Origin: Nephrocerus scutellatus
Lineage: Eukaryota; Arthropoda; Insecta; Diptera; Pipunculidae
Direction of reading: 5' to 3'
DNA: 64,000 nucleotides
Assembly (NCBI GenBank): GCA_947095585.1
Contig: OX352762.1
Span: 113,924,930-113,988,929 of the forward strand
The first letter of the stretch is position 1. Every line of letters begins with the position of its first letter. The notes below the pieces were generated by a model. It made no database searches. It worked only from the letters and a program-made list of their open reading frames with translations, and had not been told where the DNA came from. Positions 7,881-20,175 of this stretch are shown piece after piece. Made by a program: the position numbers and the translations under genes.

Positions 7881-10724
7881 GCGGCGGAAATAATAAAGAA
7901 TTCATCAGATTTGTAGGTGGCCGTAACTATCTCTGGTGGTGGACTGGTGGAGGTGCGATCAAACCTCCACGTGGTGGCCGCCGGTAATTTTCATCCATTA
8001 CAAGAAGAGCTGAATGATCAAGCTAGTCTCTTTCATGTATGGTTGGCGCGAGGCCAATAATCTCGCCCGTAAAAAATCTTTATGACGGAACCCCAAATCA
8101 GGTTCGGATACACTGATGAACGAAGGCAACGAAATCGGCTAAATGATTTCCTCGTGGAACGTACGCTCACTGTATAGAGCTCGAACTGCACTGCAGCTAG
8201 CCGATACCCCACCAAAATATAATGATGACATAAAAGCAATCCAGGAGATGCGGTGGACGGGAAATAGTGTCTTACAAAAAACAGAATATGTCATATATTA
8301 CAGCTATCATGCAAGATATCATGTCCACACCGAGCACATGATATCTGCAACAAAAGAATGAAACCCACCGATCTCGACTTAAAAGCAGGAACCGCTCGCA
8401 ACCAGATAGACCACGTATTTATAGACCGACGCCACAACCCGAACCTGATGACGATACGAACGTACGAAGGTGCCAACGTCGACTCGGACCACTATCTTGT
8501 TGGTATGGTGCTCCGAGCGCGGATTGTATCATCACGAAAGACTGCATCCACGAATCAGATTCGAGTCAACACGACTGCCCTTCGCAATAAAGAGACCAGA
8601 AACAACTACGGTCAAACAATAGGACTCGCCCTAAATGCAGGGAGAGTAAGTCTTGGTGCTGGAATGCCGGGCGTAGAAGAGAAATTGACACGTCTTTAGC
8701 ATACTGCTGACTTCATCTTAGGCAGTAGTCGTAGAGATCGGAGCGACTGGTTCGATGACGAATGTAAGCTAGCGACTGAACGTAAGAATGTTGCGTACCG
8801 AGCAATACAACAGTCTCATAGAACGCGGGCACGCGAAGATGAATATAAAGAGCTCAGAAGATATGAAAAAACAGTTCACCGGCGAAATAAAGCAGCCTGG
8901 GAGAAGAATCTCTTCCGTGAACTATAACAGTACAGAGAGAAAGGACTGCACCAGGCACGGAAATTCTACCAAATAGTCCAAGGTATGACACAACATCCTC
9001 CGTGTGGCACATATTGCAAAGATAAATAGGGTAATCTGATAGCCGATCTCAAAGGCATCTTAGAGCGATGGGAAGAGAACTTTAATGAGTTACTTACCGA
9101 GGTATTGATCCAAGGCCTAGCTTCTCGCAATCATTTGTGTTGAGCACGTATATTTTTGCACACAAATGGAGGGGACCTATGCTTTCCGTGACAAGTTATT
9201 GCTCTCGGACTTTTGTCAGAATTTCGCGAGAGGTGGGACACCGTGAAAATTACTTTTCATGTTACTAGGATTCGAACTACAAACCTCCTGCTCAGAAGCC
9301 ATTCTCTTATTCACTGAGCCACGGCGTCTGTCGCGCCGAATATTATTATTAACTGAGGAATTGGAGGCTCCACCAATGAGCGAAGACCACATTATGCTGC
9401 CGCCACAAAGCATAGACGAAATTAGCAGAGCGATAAAGTGGCTTAAAAATAAAAAGGCCTCGGTATTAGATGGTATCCCAGCGGAGCTGATTAAATCATG
9501 AGCCCCCGAAATACACCAAGCAATTCATGAACTAATAGTGCAAGTTTTCGAAGAAGAAGCGATGACAGAAGACTGGCGAAGAGGCACTCTGTGCCCCATA
9601 CATAAGAAAGAAGATATCGCAACATGCACCAATTATCGTGGTATAACTTTGTTGAATACCGCATATAAGATTTTTCCCTTTATCCTCCAATACAGGATAA
9701 CCCCATACACTGAAGTCATCATTAGTCCATACCAGTGTGGCTTCATCCCAGGCAAATCAAAAACTTATCAGATTTACACACTTAGGCAGGTGATGATAGT
9801 CCCAATTAAACTATCACGACTATGAAGGTTGATTATGACCAATGTTAAGACCCAAGTAAAAATATTCGGATCACTCACAAGTCCATTCAACATCTATAAT
9901 GGGCTCCTACTGGATGGACTGGCCTGCAACCTATTCAACCTGGCGTTGGAGAAAGTGATCCGATACTCTGACGTAACGGCGAGAGGAAAAGTCCAATCAG
10001 ATACTGGCTTACGCAGACGACATTGACATCCTTGGTAGAAACCCAAGAGCTGTACATGAATCGTTCACCCAGATCGAGCTGGCAGCACGAATTCTGGGGC
10101 TGCACATAAATGGTCCCTCAATGAAAATAGTGGAGCGCGAATTTGAAGAAGGGCAATCTAGTAACTATCTCGGGTCATTAGCAGCCAGTAGCATCCGATA
10201 ACAGCATGGAAACAGAAATACACGCACGGTAGCTTTAAGCCAACAAAGCCGGCTGCATCAAGACTCTTCAAATCCAGGAATCTAAACGTAACATCCAAGC
10301 TGCTGGTGTATAAGACAATGGTCATACCAGTACTTACATATAGATCCGAGACTTGGGTGCTTAGCAAAAAGCCTCGTATGTGAGAAAGAACTGTTCCGGA
10401 GATTCTACAATGATGAGATCCACGACCGTTATCGTGATGTCGACATTGTCAAGAGAATTAAGCTCGGTAGGTTCCTGTGGGCAGGACACCTAGCTCGCAT
10501 GAGCGAAGAGTGTCCTGTTCGGAAAGTCCTTTGCGTTAGGATTAATGGAATGCGACAGCGAGGCCAATCCTACGCTGGAAGGATGGAGTAGACCAGGACG
10601 CCCAATGTTTAGAGATGCAAAACTGGATGTCATCGGCTAAAAATCGAAACCGGTGGAGAGATTTTTTGCGGGAGACTAGGACCGGACACCGGTTTTAGAG
10701 TCAAATATAATGATGATATGGGAA
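7881..10724 (+). pseudogene. RTE-like LINE (CFDP2-type endonuclease/RT), copy A
   Basis: This is a long but decayed non-LTR retrotransposon. The 5' end around gtggccgccggtaattttca (7970-7990) recurs in copy B at about 54.0 kb. The endonuclease starts with ISSWNVRSLYRARTALQLAD and AIQEMRWTGNSVLQKTEYV at 8140-8300. An internal deletion removes most of the domain, and it resumes at ATRNQIDHVFIDRRHNPN-type sequence near 8400 with the DSDHYLV endonuclease motif at 8480. A basic linker (DWFDDECKLATERKN-like) lies near 8750-8990. RT follows: KAS..DGIPAELIKS at 9450, EDWRRGTLCPIHKKEDIAT and NYRGITLLNTAYKI at 9570-9670, YQCGFIPGKSKT at 9730, then ALEKVIRYSDV near 9940. The C-terminal region with a WAGHLARM-like block lies at 10480. 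A SINE interrupts it at 9109-9350. Multiple stops make it inactive. The clade call rests on the endonuclease start and the YRGI block. Confidence 0.8.
9109..9350 (+). mobile_element. SINE with 5' inversion (copy 2), inside LINE copy A
   Basis: The sense (ATT)n tail, tctgtcgcgccgaat plus tattattatt, lies at 9327-9350. The rest of the element (9109-9326) is in the opposite orientation, from the tRNA-like head (gagccacggcg on plus) back to tccaaggc. About nine bases present between these two parts in other copies are missing at the junction. An inverted 5' part joined to a sense tail with a small junction deletion is the signature of twin priming. Possible diverged target duplications are ttaccgaggtattg before and ttaactgaggaattg after. 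The LINE resumes immediately with aactgaggaattggaggc. Confidence 0.75.
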
Positions 10725-11035
10725 CTCCTTGGTACTGTGGCCCGATCACTACCAAATTTCTAAAAAAAATGTGTTGTCATTGAAGATACACATGTGTACA
10801 AAATTTTAATAAAATCAGGTTAATTTTTGTTATAGGAACCCCTCGGCTCTGAGACCTGGTACCTTCCAATTTTAATAGAAAGTGTTGTCATCGGAGATAC
10901 ACAGGTGCGCAAAGTTTGAATAATCGTAATATTAGACTTTAGGTTGTGGGTTAAAAAAAGATCATAAGATTTGGCGGCTTCAAACAATCACAAAGGCATG
11001 CGAACTTAATATGGAAAATTAAAAAAAAATAAGAA
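10725..11035 (+). repeat. Family F modular repeat (copy 2), downstream of LINE copy A
   Basis: Two modules carry cccgatcactaccaaatt and tagaaagtgttgtcatcgg, each followed by an acacatgtgt/acacaggtgc block. They end in a degraded agatttggcgg...aggcatgcgaacttaatat terminus. The repeat directly follows the RT C-terminal region of copy A in the same sense, as expected for its 3' untranslated region. Confidence 0.6.
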
Positions 11036-13379
11036 ACACGACCTTACATATTTACCTTCGCCGCAAGACATCATCCAATCAATCATGGGTACACGAGACT
11101 TGTTACCAAAGTCCTAGCATTCCTAGCAGTCCCAGTACGCAACAACGTCTCTGTAAAAACAATGCCCCATGTATAAGCGGTGCATTTTATGACAATGCAT
11201 TTGCGCTTTGCATGTCACTAAAAATTTTAATTTGAAATTAAATAAGAATATGCACAGCTTAATATTGTTAAGGGGTAATTATGAGGAAAAGGTACAGATA
11301 CATATGCAGGATGCAGTGAGCAAACAAGCAGGAATTTGCAAGAAAAAAAAACTCCGCTTCATCTTGAGTCACGTATTGTCGTCGGGAAATGACGGTAAAA
11401 TCATTTTCCTCAAGTTCCTCCGCGACGATGACGACGCTCTGATGTGGATGTCTCGTATCCATGTGCTTGATGATGTTGAATTTAAAAAGGATTTAAAAGG
11501 AGGACAACATTAATGTGCAATACATTCAGCAGACGATGTGAACTAGGTACTACTATTTAAGGTAGTCACAGGCTATGAGAAGAGCAGCCATTGTACCCAT
11601 TATCGGCCAGAGGCGATGCGGCAAAATTCATCAGTTCTTCCCCATCGTAGGGATGTAGAGTGGCTTCATTTGTAAGAAGATTATGTCCTTCCAAATGTCT
11701 TATGTCATTTCGTAGTTGTAACCATCAACAGAGTTCGGTTACACATCAATGCTTGCTACTCACCCAACAGAGGCAAACGGCTGAGGGAATATAGTATACT
11801 CCTGATTCCTGAATGCAAAGTATTTACCCAAACGTGATGCATTTATTTAGGATGGGGAGAAGTGGATCAGTGAGCACATGGCCTGACATGTTCCAAGCAA
11901 CAGGTCGCGCGCTCGCGGATTGTCTTACAGCTTGACGAATCTGGCGTCGGTTGGTTGGAGGGTTGATGTCTTCTACCCCTTTAGCTTCTGTTGCGCGCAA
12001 GTGTTGCTGCTGCTGACATCTACACTGCACTGCATTGCATTGCATCAGCATCGGAATCAGCCTGTGGACCATTTTGAGTGGCTCCATCATCTAATGTGGC
12101 TGTACTTATACGGAGTACTCAAATATCATGTTTGTTCAGTTGATGAAGTGGAGAATAGCCACTGGGTATTTCCATTTCGTTCGCATCACATATGTCATAG
12201 GGAACAGACAGAGAGAGAGTAAGAGGAGTTTGGCGTACAACAGCGGCAGCTTGCAATGAGCGATATGAGTGGAATCTCTTAGATTTTTAGTTTTTTTTTC
12301 TGTCTCTGTGCATCGAAAAATAGAAGAAAACTTTAACTTCTTCAACTAAAAGCACTTGAACATTTTGGCAATCTGAGAACAGATGTTGTGGGTGTTGTAG
12401 ATAAATGTACTTATACTACAAACGAGTATTTGGCAGGAGAAAGTCATTTACATGCTATTGTCCTCTTGCTCCTAGCTTTGGAGTTGCCTTGTGATGTGAT
12501 TCAAAGTTACATTGTAATTAGATACTACGGATACTACGGTGAAATAACATAATAGCCCCGCAATATGTTACGATACCAACTACCATAAGAGTAATCTGCT
12601 ACACTATTATGATGAGCTTAGTGCACTTTTAAAAGAACCTTACAAAAACCCTAATTATTTTGGTACAATTGTTAAGGAATGAAAATTCTGTCAGAAAAGA
12701 GAAGAACTTGACCTCTTCTTGATGTGCTTCTAAGTCAGCCTCCAGGCACAGTTGTCGAGAGCGCTGAGAATTTTCAAATTGGTATTAGATTGCTTAGGCA
12801 TGGTTACGAGCAAGACATAATAACTTAAATAGAAATAATTAGCCCTTTAAATGTAGGTAAACCAATTTGCTGGGCAATTTGTTTATAGAGGCATGCATTG
12901 TGGCATTGAAGAAGCAGGAAGAAATTTATACGTGACATGAGTATGTTGTGTTCTTGTTAGAGGAGTGAGTAAGTGTAAGAGTAATTATGTTATTTGTTCA
13001 CTGTGAAGGCCTTAAGGATGACCTTTTTGTTGGCCAGAGTTTCGGACTTGAATTTTAAATAACCAAAAAATAACGAAATTCTAAGGTTAAGTAAGTGAAG
13101 AGGGAGTGATGATAGGTGAATAAAAATAATCAATAGCTTTTGTCCCATGTATTTATTTGCTATTATTGCCGGCTCTCCAAGCTGGCCCAGGTGTACGTCT
13201 CCTGAAAAGTTCTCTCAAAGTGTCGCAATTTTGAGCCAATCCTGTTAAACTTAGCATCCCTGAACGTAATTTAAGTATACGCCATATTTCCAACGAGTTA
13301 TTATAATGGACCGGAAATAGTAATTCGGATTTGTGCTCCTCTGTACTCGCACCCTAATTAAAAAAAATCATTTGTAAAT
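11036..13379. other. Unassigned intergenic or intronic sequence
   Basis: There is no protein domain or repeat that I recognise in this 2.3-kb stretch. A 101-codon open frame at 11208-11513 and others near 11.9-12.2 kb overlap open frames on the other strand, and none shows a domain or signal peptide. Base composition is less AT-rich near 11.9-12.2 kb. Confidence 0.3.
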
Positions 13380-13510
13380 TTTCCGTACGCAGAACTGGCC
13401 ATCATCTGCTTTGTTTTGCTCTCATTTATGTGCAGCCCTAGCCCGGCTTCATAAAGTTCTACTCTGGGTTCCACTCTAACAGCAGGCGACCTTAAAATCT
13501 ATAACCAATG
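13380..13510 (-). pseudogene. Short RTE-like reverse transcriptase fragment
   Basis: The minus strand over 13445-13398 reads GLHMNESKTKQMMA, the block that follows the YADD motif in RTE-like reverse transcriptases (compare GLHINERKTKYMVA in copy C at about 56.62 kb). Little else is preserved. Confidence 0.45.
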
Positions 13511-14575
13511 AATGAGTTCTAGTGTATCTTCACTCGATACACTCGATGCCGAACAAGCTGGTTTCCACACTGGGTCCTCCTGTGTAGACCAAATTAACAC
13601 CCTAAGGATCATTATTGAACAGTGCGTTGAATTCCGGTCCCCACTGCACCTGCTGTTCTTCGATTTTGAGAAGGAGACAGTGTCAACAGACAGTTTATCT
13701 GGCTCGACTTGCGCAGGGGAGGTATAACCGATAAACTAATAGCTATTATTAAAGCAACATATGATGGCTCTAAATGTCATGTGCTGCATAGAGGAAAGCT
13801 GTCAGAGGAATTCAAGATCCTAAATGGGGTACGACAAGGTTGCATTCTATCGCCAATACTTTTTTGTTATGGTGATTAGCTACGCTACGCCCGCTTTATC
13901 TACTCATCAATCTCGGCACTAACTCAGTAACACAAGTTAACATTGCTGGACAGCTGGACAGGACAGTAGAGAGAGTAGAGAGAGTTTCCAATATCTTGGG
14001 AGTATTGTCTCTACCGAAGGTGGAACCGAACAGGACATTGTCAACCGAATCGGCAAAGCAAAATCAGTGTTTGGAATGATGTCCATGATATGGCGAAGCA
14101 ATGCGATCAGCTTAAACACCAAGCTGCGACTTTTCCGTTCAAATGTTGAATCTGTGCTTTTGTATGGGTGCAGCAATTGGAAGGTGACCGCTACGATCAC
14201 AAAAAGATTACAAACGTTCGTTAATAGGTGCCTACGTAACATCTTAAGGGTCTGGTCTAACCGTATCTCCAACGAACATCTTTACCAGAGAACGGGTCAG
14301 ACACCAATATGCACAACCATCCAACGACGGAAGTGGCAGTGGATTGGTCATACACTCCGAAAAGGCGATAGTTTGATAGCAAACTACGCAATGCAATGGA
14401 ATCCGTTATCACAGGATGGTAGAAGAACTGTTCGTCCGAGAAATACATGACGCAGAACAGTTGAGGAGGAGTCACGGGAATTGAGTTGAAGAGAGCTGAA
14501 GCTCATTGCCAGAAACCGCACGCGATGGCGCGTAGGCGTAGTAGAGGCCATAGGAACCACAAGGGAATATAAGAC
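13511..14575 (+). pseudogene. RTE-type LINE (SR2-like) reverse transcriptase relic
   Basis: RT begins with DAEQAGFHTGSSCVDQINTL at about 13540-13610, then FFDFEKE (finger/palm) at 13655. The next frame reads RQGCILSPILF, the GVRQGC motif, near 13830. The YADD palm is deleted. The C-terminal domain is well kept at 14067-14450: FGMMSMIWRSNAISLNTKLR, LLYGCSNWKVT, NRCLRNILRVWSNRISNEHL, RRKWQWIGHTLRKGDS, and then GRRTVRPRNT. The order and wording match RTE-clade LINEs of the SR2 type. This is a different lineage from the CFDP2-type copies A-E. Frameshifts and deletions make it inactive. Confidence 0.75.
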
Positions 14576-15838
14576 ATAAAGAAAAGAAAAATAAGTAAAA
14601 TGATCATTGGACATTTGTTTATAAAAATCAGGCCTAAGGACCCTTAAATGTTACCTACATTTCATTGCATGCAGATAGACCGTTCTTAACTTAATTTTTG
14701 GGAAAATAAGGTTGTCTGTTTCTGTCATCAAGCTATTGTTGGATAGGTATTTAAATGTATCAATTCAAATTGGTTAGAGCATGTGTTATATATAAGCGAT
14801 GTGGCAAAAAAAGACTTGCTAGACTACAAACCATTAATGGGTAAAGGATGTGGCGGTGGATCGAAAACTTTACCGCGGACGTTAAATAGTTGCGTATCCT
14901 CAGCAACTGGTGAGCGGCAACGACGGTTATGTTTGTTGTTTGGAGAAAGACTTTAAAAAATTAAAACAATGGAAAGCTCACCCCGAAATCTGGCGGTTTT
15001 CTAATTATGACCATCAGACAGACCACAAGGCTAGGAATCGGATCATCTGTGGAATGTGCAAAGAGGAAGCTTCAATGTAAAACGATTTAAAATAAATGTT
15101 AAAAAAAACTATTAATATCTACTCTTAGGTGCATGAAATATGGCATTATGCAATTTTTGGCCAGGGAAAGAAAAGGCTTAAACTTTTGCAGACCTATTCT
15201 GAGTTATTTTATTGGTTAGCACATGTATACAACTATAACTAAAGGATAAAAATATGATAGCAAATATTTTACCAAATATCTCGCTGGTGGTTTTAATTAA
15301 ATTTCTCGACTAAATTCTTTTGGCAGGCATATTTTTACTGGAACCAATTACTGTTGCAGCAAATATCAGGAATTCGGCGCATTTAACAATTTTTTGTGAA
15401 TAAAAAGATACAAAAAAAAATATGGAAACATACAGACTTGAACAGCTACAGATTTATGGACATTCCTGTATGAATATTTTTACCTCCATCGATGTACGAG
15501 TATATTGGAAATGTTTGTGCTTTTCCAAGCACCACTCACTGTAAATGAATTCCCGCCAAACGTACATCGGAAATGCACTTTACCACGTGGATGCAATGCA
15601 TCTCTGAAGCGGAACCGAACAACCACGTCACGCACTCATCTGCATTGTGGTAATTCTTTGGTCTTCGCCACTTGTCCGTCGTATGCGTTGTTGTTTCGCA
15701 ACATTTCCCCGTAAACAATTAACAAACTATACGACGATATGACGGAAAATCCGAAAATTATGCCGGCACTCTGTTGAGATGGTGCGTATGCCTGTGTGTG
15801 CTATTCTGGTCATTCCAGTGATCGCGCGTGGCTATTTA
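14576..15838. other. Unassigned sequence between LINE relics
   Basis: Apart from the small open frame at 14886-15080, nothing could be assigned. The stretch is AT-rich to 15.5 kb and then becomes more balanced. Confidence 0.3.
14886..15080 (+). CDS. Unrecognised short frame with paired cysteines
   Basis: The frame between stops, 65 codons, lacks an early ATG. It reads GNDGYVCCLEKDFKKLKQW and then KAHPEIWRFSNYDHQTDHK, ending in IICGMCKEEASM. The CC and CxxC pairs and the charged, tryptophan-rich composition look protein-like. cctcag just upstream of the coding part could be a splice acceptor. It may be the last exon of a gene, a transposon C-terminus, or chance. Confidence 0.25.
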   Translation: MVAYPQQLVSGNDGYVCCLEKDFKKLKQWKAHPEIWRFSNYDHQTDHKARNRIICGMCKEEASM

Positions 15839-16216
15839 TATCGTATTTACATCGTCCGTATTACTGCGTATCTCATAGTGCGTCGCAAAATAAGAATTCC
15901 ACTTTTTAGTGTTGAATGACGATGAGGAGATGAGGTACGGTGGGTGCAGTGTATTGGTCGTTGTTGCATGCACTCTGTAGCAGCACCACCACCAATGTAG
16001 TGGTGCAAAAACAAATTTCAAGCCCCCTTGCAAGACCGAAAGCGAAAAACAATACGCATCCGGCACGGTGTGTTGCACTTGTTGCTCGGCGTGCAATTCA
16101 GGCGGCACGCTGTGCCGACGGCTATGCACTGCGACTGCACCACTTGCCACAACATACAGCACGCACATGCTAAACAGGTATTTTTGCTTGCCTGTCGCAT
16201 CAAAACTTTGCTGCAT
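15839..16216 (-). CDS. Uncertain 126-codon frame with signal-like N-terminus
   Basis: From ATG at 16216 the frame reads through a hydrophobic segment KYLFSMCVLYVVASGAVAV. It then carries on without any domain and is rich in His, Trp and Cys. Other frames over the same bases are also open on both strands, so the openness may come from local base composition. I do not recognise it. Kept only because of the signal-peptide-like start. Confidence 0.15.
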
Positions 16217-16490
16217 CGCTGGGTTTTTGTGGTTGTTGTTATTATTACGGATTTCTGAATTCGTGTCTCGAAAAAATGGTGATACACTGAGAGAATTTTT
16301 TTTGTGTCTGAAAAAAAATAAAATCTTACATCAATCAATAGACTGACTGTAAATATGACACTATTTAGGACTCGTCATTGATGGAGTAGCTGGAAGGAAT
16401 GAAGGAAAGTTTGGGATTTATTTAAAGAGGGGTTTTACTACTGATTTTCGCACAAAACTTATGTTCTTCTTAAAGCACGTGCCAACAAAT

Positions 16491-19315
16491 ATATATCTAA
16501 ATATGTATGTTACGCCAAAGGCCTAAGCTAACATATAATCGAGCTCCAACGCTTCGAACTTAGAAACGAAATCGATATCGCACTAATATAAGAAACCCAT
16601 CTGACCGATAAGCACAATTTTCAAAAAAAGGATACGCTGCACATAACAAAGCTTACGGCGGCTCTGTAATTCTTATCAAATCTCGCCTTAACCACCACCC
16701 GCTACAGAAGATTCAAGAATAACATCTTGAAGCAACTTCTATTGGCCAACAAATATCAGACATAAACTGTCCCTTTAAAATTAACATTGCTATCCAACAA
16801 TTTCTTAACTTTCGTAGCTGCTGGCGACCGATAAGCACACCTACTGTGGTCCTTGGCTAACTACTCCAAAAGAAAGACAAGTTAGGTGCGCTCATGCAAA
16901 GTAATCTTGGCTTTGTATCTGCGGCTCAACCCACCTACTGGCCTACAGATCGACGAAAAATTTCCGACCTTATATTTTTTGGGGTCACAAAAAATAATTA
17001 ATAAGCACAACCTAAAATAATAGTATTCGGCGCGACAGACCATTGCAGTCCAAGCTTCTCGCAACCATTTGTGTTGAGCATGTATATTTTTGCACACAAA
17101 TGGAGGGGACCTACAATTTAATGCCGCATCCGAACGGTGAATTGAGAAGCTTTCCGTGACAAGTTATTACCCTTGGACGTTTGTCAGACTTTCGCGAGAA
17201 GTGGGACATCGTGAAAAATACTTTTGGTGTTACTGGAATTCGAACCACGAACCTTCTGCTCAGAAGGCATGCTCTTTTTCACTGAGCCACGGCACCCACA
17301 GGCACAACATAAAAGCTGAGACAAAATACGACCTCTCATCTGACCACTCACCTGTGGTTATCACACTGACATATTTAAGAAGCGTGGAACAAAGTCCCAA
17401 AAATCTCATAAACAAACCGACAAACTGGCTTAGATATAGAAAATACATAAGCTCTTATTTCATCCTGCTAACTCCGATGATGCAAGGCCAGGACTTAGGT
17501 ACTGCAATTCAGGTATTCAATCAAACAGACTAACACTCGCAGCAAATTCCGCCACACCTTCAACTACCGGAACAAAGATAAAAAATGCTCCACGCACATC
17601 GGCCAGAATTAAAAAGTTGATCCATGAGAAACGCAAAATAAGACGAGAGTGGCAAAAGCTTAGATCTCCACTCACTAAGCAAAAACTGACGAAAGCGACG
17701 AAAGCCCTCCAAAGATTTCTCAAAGAGCAAAATAAGAGGAGCCTAAGAAAATATCTGGAATACCTATCACAAAATGCGATCAACTATTACTCACTTTAGA
17801 GAGCAGCGAAGAAAACAAAACATCCAAAGCAGCACGACCCATCAATCAGATTACCAAATAGGAACTGGGCAAGTACTGACGATAAACAATGAAACACTTT
17901 GGCAGAGCATCTATGAAAAAGTTTGTACGCCAAATCTATCGCAGTCCTACGAATGCTTGCAGCAAAAAATCGCAGTAAGACTCTCAAAAATATTATGAGA
18001 GTCTCATGCTCTAAAGAATGGAATAAGTCCCAAGAAGGCATCAGGTTACGAACAAGTTACAGGGAAAATGCTAATACAACTCCCAGAAGTAGCGATTGAA
18101 CAACTAACAAGAGCTTCAACGGCGTTTTAAGCCTATGTCACTACCGCCAAATTTGTCGACGAAGGTCGGCAATGACCCTTGCATCATCTTATCTACCAAT
18201 AAGTCTACTGTCTTCGAGAAACTACTACTCCGTTCTTAGAAAAGGAAGCAATTATACCTACACACAAGTTCTGATTCAGAGCTAAGCTTGGCATGATAGA
18301 GTAGCTCCAAAGGATAGTAGCTAAGGCTAGGAAAGTCTTCCACAAAAACCAGTACTTCACAGCTGTACTGCTTGTCTTGACGGTTAACAAGCGTTCGACA
18401 AAGTTTGGCACCATGGGCTCTTCGATAAAATAAATAAACTTTTGCCACAAAACTTCCACAAAATCCTTAAATCGAAACTTCAGGATAAATTACAAATCCT
18501 TCATATCAAAAGACCACTGTGTAAAAGTTGGTGTCCCTCAAGGAAGTGTCTTTGGCCCTCTCCTATATATGTTATTTAACTCAAACCTTCCGACAGACAA
18601 CAACTTCTCTACCTCTCGGACGACACCACAATACTAAGCACCCACAGCGACCTCAAGTCAGCTTCTCATAATCTCATTACCTCAATAATTACATAGAGCA
18701 TCTCGAACTCTGGTTAATCACTAAGAGAATTAAAGTGAACGAGGCAAAAAGCACTCACATCACTTCTGCCCTCAGGCAAGAGGGCTACCCTCCTATCACT
18801 CTCAGCAAAACAATAACTTCTTAAAGTAAAGATGTGAAGTACCTTGGTATCCAATTACAGACAGACGACTTAGCTGAAAAAAATACATTGGGTATAAACG
18901 TAATCAAGTTAAACTCAAATTTTATAATCTGTAGTGGATGCTCAACAAGCACTTCATGGTCAGTCTAGATAATAAAGTCCATCTCTATAAAGAAATAATC
19001 AAGCCGATATGGACTTATGGTATTCAGCTCAGCTGGGACTCAGAAAGTTCTTCCAATTTAGAACTCCTGACACGGCTGCAGTGCAGAATCCAAAGAACAA
19101 TCAAGGGCGCACCATGTTACTTTAGAAACTCCCTGCTGCATGGAGACCTAAGTACCAAAAAGTATGTACCCAGGTAGGTAGATATAGTGGAGCCTTAATT
19201 AGCGAATGATTGCTCCATTTTAATGCCACTGTCTTCGGTAAACCTATAAAAGGTTCTTTTTGAATGGTTTTTAAATCACACCTGTAACGACCAAGTACGA
19301 CATCAATCAATCAAT
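16491..19315 (+). pseudogene. Jockey-clade LINE relic (endonuclease plus reverse transcriptase)
   Basis: This is a roughly 2.8-kb degraded Jockey-type LINE. Endonuclease pieces read KKGYAAHNKAYGGSVILIKS near 16630-16680, then QPTYWPTDRRKISDLIFFGV near 16930-16990. A SINE splits the domain at 17018-17301. After it, DLSSDHSPVVITLTYL at 17330-17380 is the canonical SDH endonuclease end. A linker with KRKIRREWQKLRSPLTKQK lies at 17625-17690. RT shows VGVPQGSVFGPLLYMLFN at 18520-18575. The palm FADD is disrupted by a frameshift near 18610. IIKPIWTYGIQLSWDS...LQCRIQRTIKGAPCYFRNSL at 18990-19130 is the conserved Jockey C-terminal region. Stops in every frame rule out activity. Confidence 0.82.
17018..17301 (-). 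mobile_element. tRNA-derived SINE, near full length (copy 3)
   Basis: It is about 284 bp, flanked by a 13-bp duplication with one mismatch (gcacaacctaaaa at 17005-17017, gcacaacataaaa at 17302-17314). In minus-strand sense it starts with a tRNA-like head: box A TGGCTCAGTG near 17288, then GAGCATGCCTTCTGAGC, then a box B-like GGTTCGAATTCC near 17237. A unique body follows, and the element ends cggcgcg...attcggcg-type sequence with a short ATT tail. It interrupts the Jockey endonuclease frame. Confidence 0.85.
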
Positions 19316-19559
19316 TTCTCCGTCATCAACGGTACCTGCTGCTTTATTCTTAGCGAATATGGCTTAGAATGAAGGCAGCCCTTTGATACTGTTACTTCCA
19401 GAGCACACCTGCGGTTTTACTGATAACCGCATTGGTATGATCTGCTAGTGTCACTGCATAGTGAATACACGCCAGCTGCCGCAAAGAGGCTACTAGGAAC
19501 CGGGAGGCATGCTTTCGGTTTTATAAAGAAAACCTCGCTCTACGCTACCTGATAGCGTC

Positions 19560-20175
19560 TTATCGCACTCGTCAAGTGGCTAGAGTATTAAATGATCTCA
19601 ACATTCCTGGGTCTGATGGTATTCCCGCTATAGTTTTGAAGAGGTGTTCTTCAACGTTGGCATTGCCACTGCGCAGGCTTTTCCATTTCTCTTATTCTTC
19701 TGGAGTCGTCCTAAGGAATTGGAAAACAGCGTATATCCAGCATTTTACTAAAAAAGGCGATCCGTCATCTCTTTCCTCGTTCCGACCCATTAAGATCCAT
19801 ACTTTCCAAAGTCATGGACACGTTGATCTATCGTAAGCTTACGCAATACCTTGAATCACGAGAAATCCTTAGCGACCAGCAGTACGGTTTTTGTAGGAAT
19901 TTTCTACAGGTGACCTGATGGAACTTGAACAACAATGTATGTTAAGCACGTTAAATTCTGACTTTGACAGTATAAGAAGGACTACATAATAAAGTTGAAT
20001 TTAACGCTTCCAAAACTCAATGCTCTCTTCTGTCGTCCAAGCGTAATTTAAACCCATAACCTTTATCCATGAATGGATCTTGCCATTGTGCAGTTGCTCC
20101 TCTGATCGTTGAAATCGTCGTCCTAACAACGTTTTGAAGGTTCGTCATCAGTAAATCCGTCTTTATTCAAAGCTG
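19560..20175 (+). pseudogene. CR1/Jockey-like LINE reverse transcriptase relic (LINE-B copy 2)
   Basis: This is a fragment of the same LINE family as 6.3 kb. RT begins at VLNDLNIPGSDGIPAIVLK, then RCSSTLALPLRRLFHFSYSS and NWKTAYIQHFTKKGDPSSL, then a frameshifted SDQQYGF block near 19880. After a deletion, LNFNASKTQCSLLSSKRN-like residues near 19995-20045 match the region after the palm. The YADD motif is missing. Confidence 0.75.

Noticed and set aside
17230..17300. A possible functional tRNA gene on the minus strand
   Set aside because: Box A and box B-like sequences are present, but the box B carries an extra base in two copies, acceptor and anticodon stems do not pair properly by eye, and the sequence is the head of a four-copy SINE.
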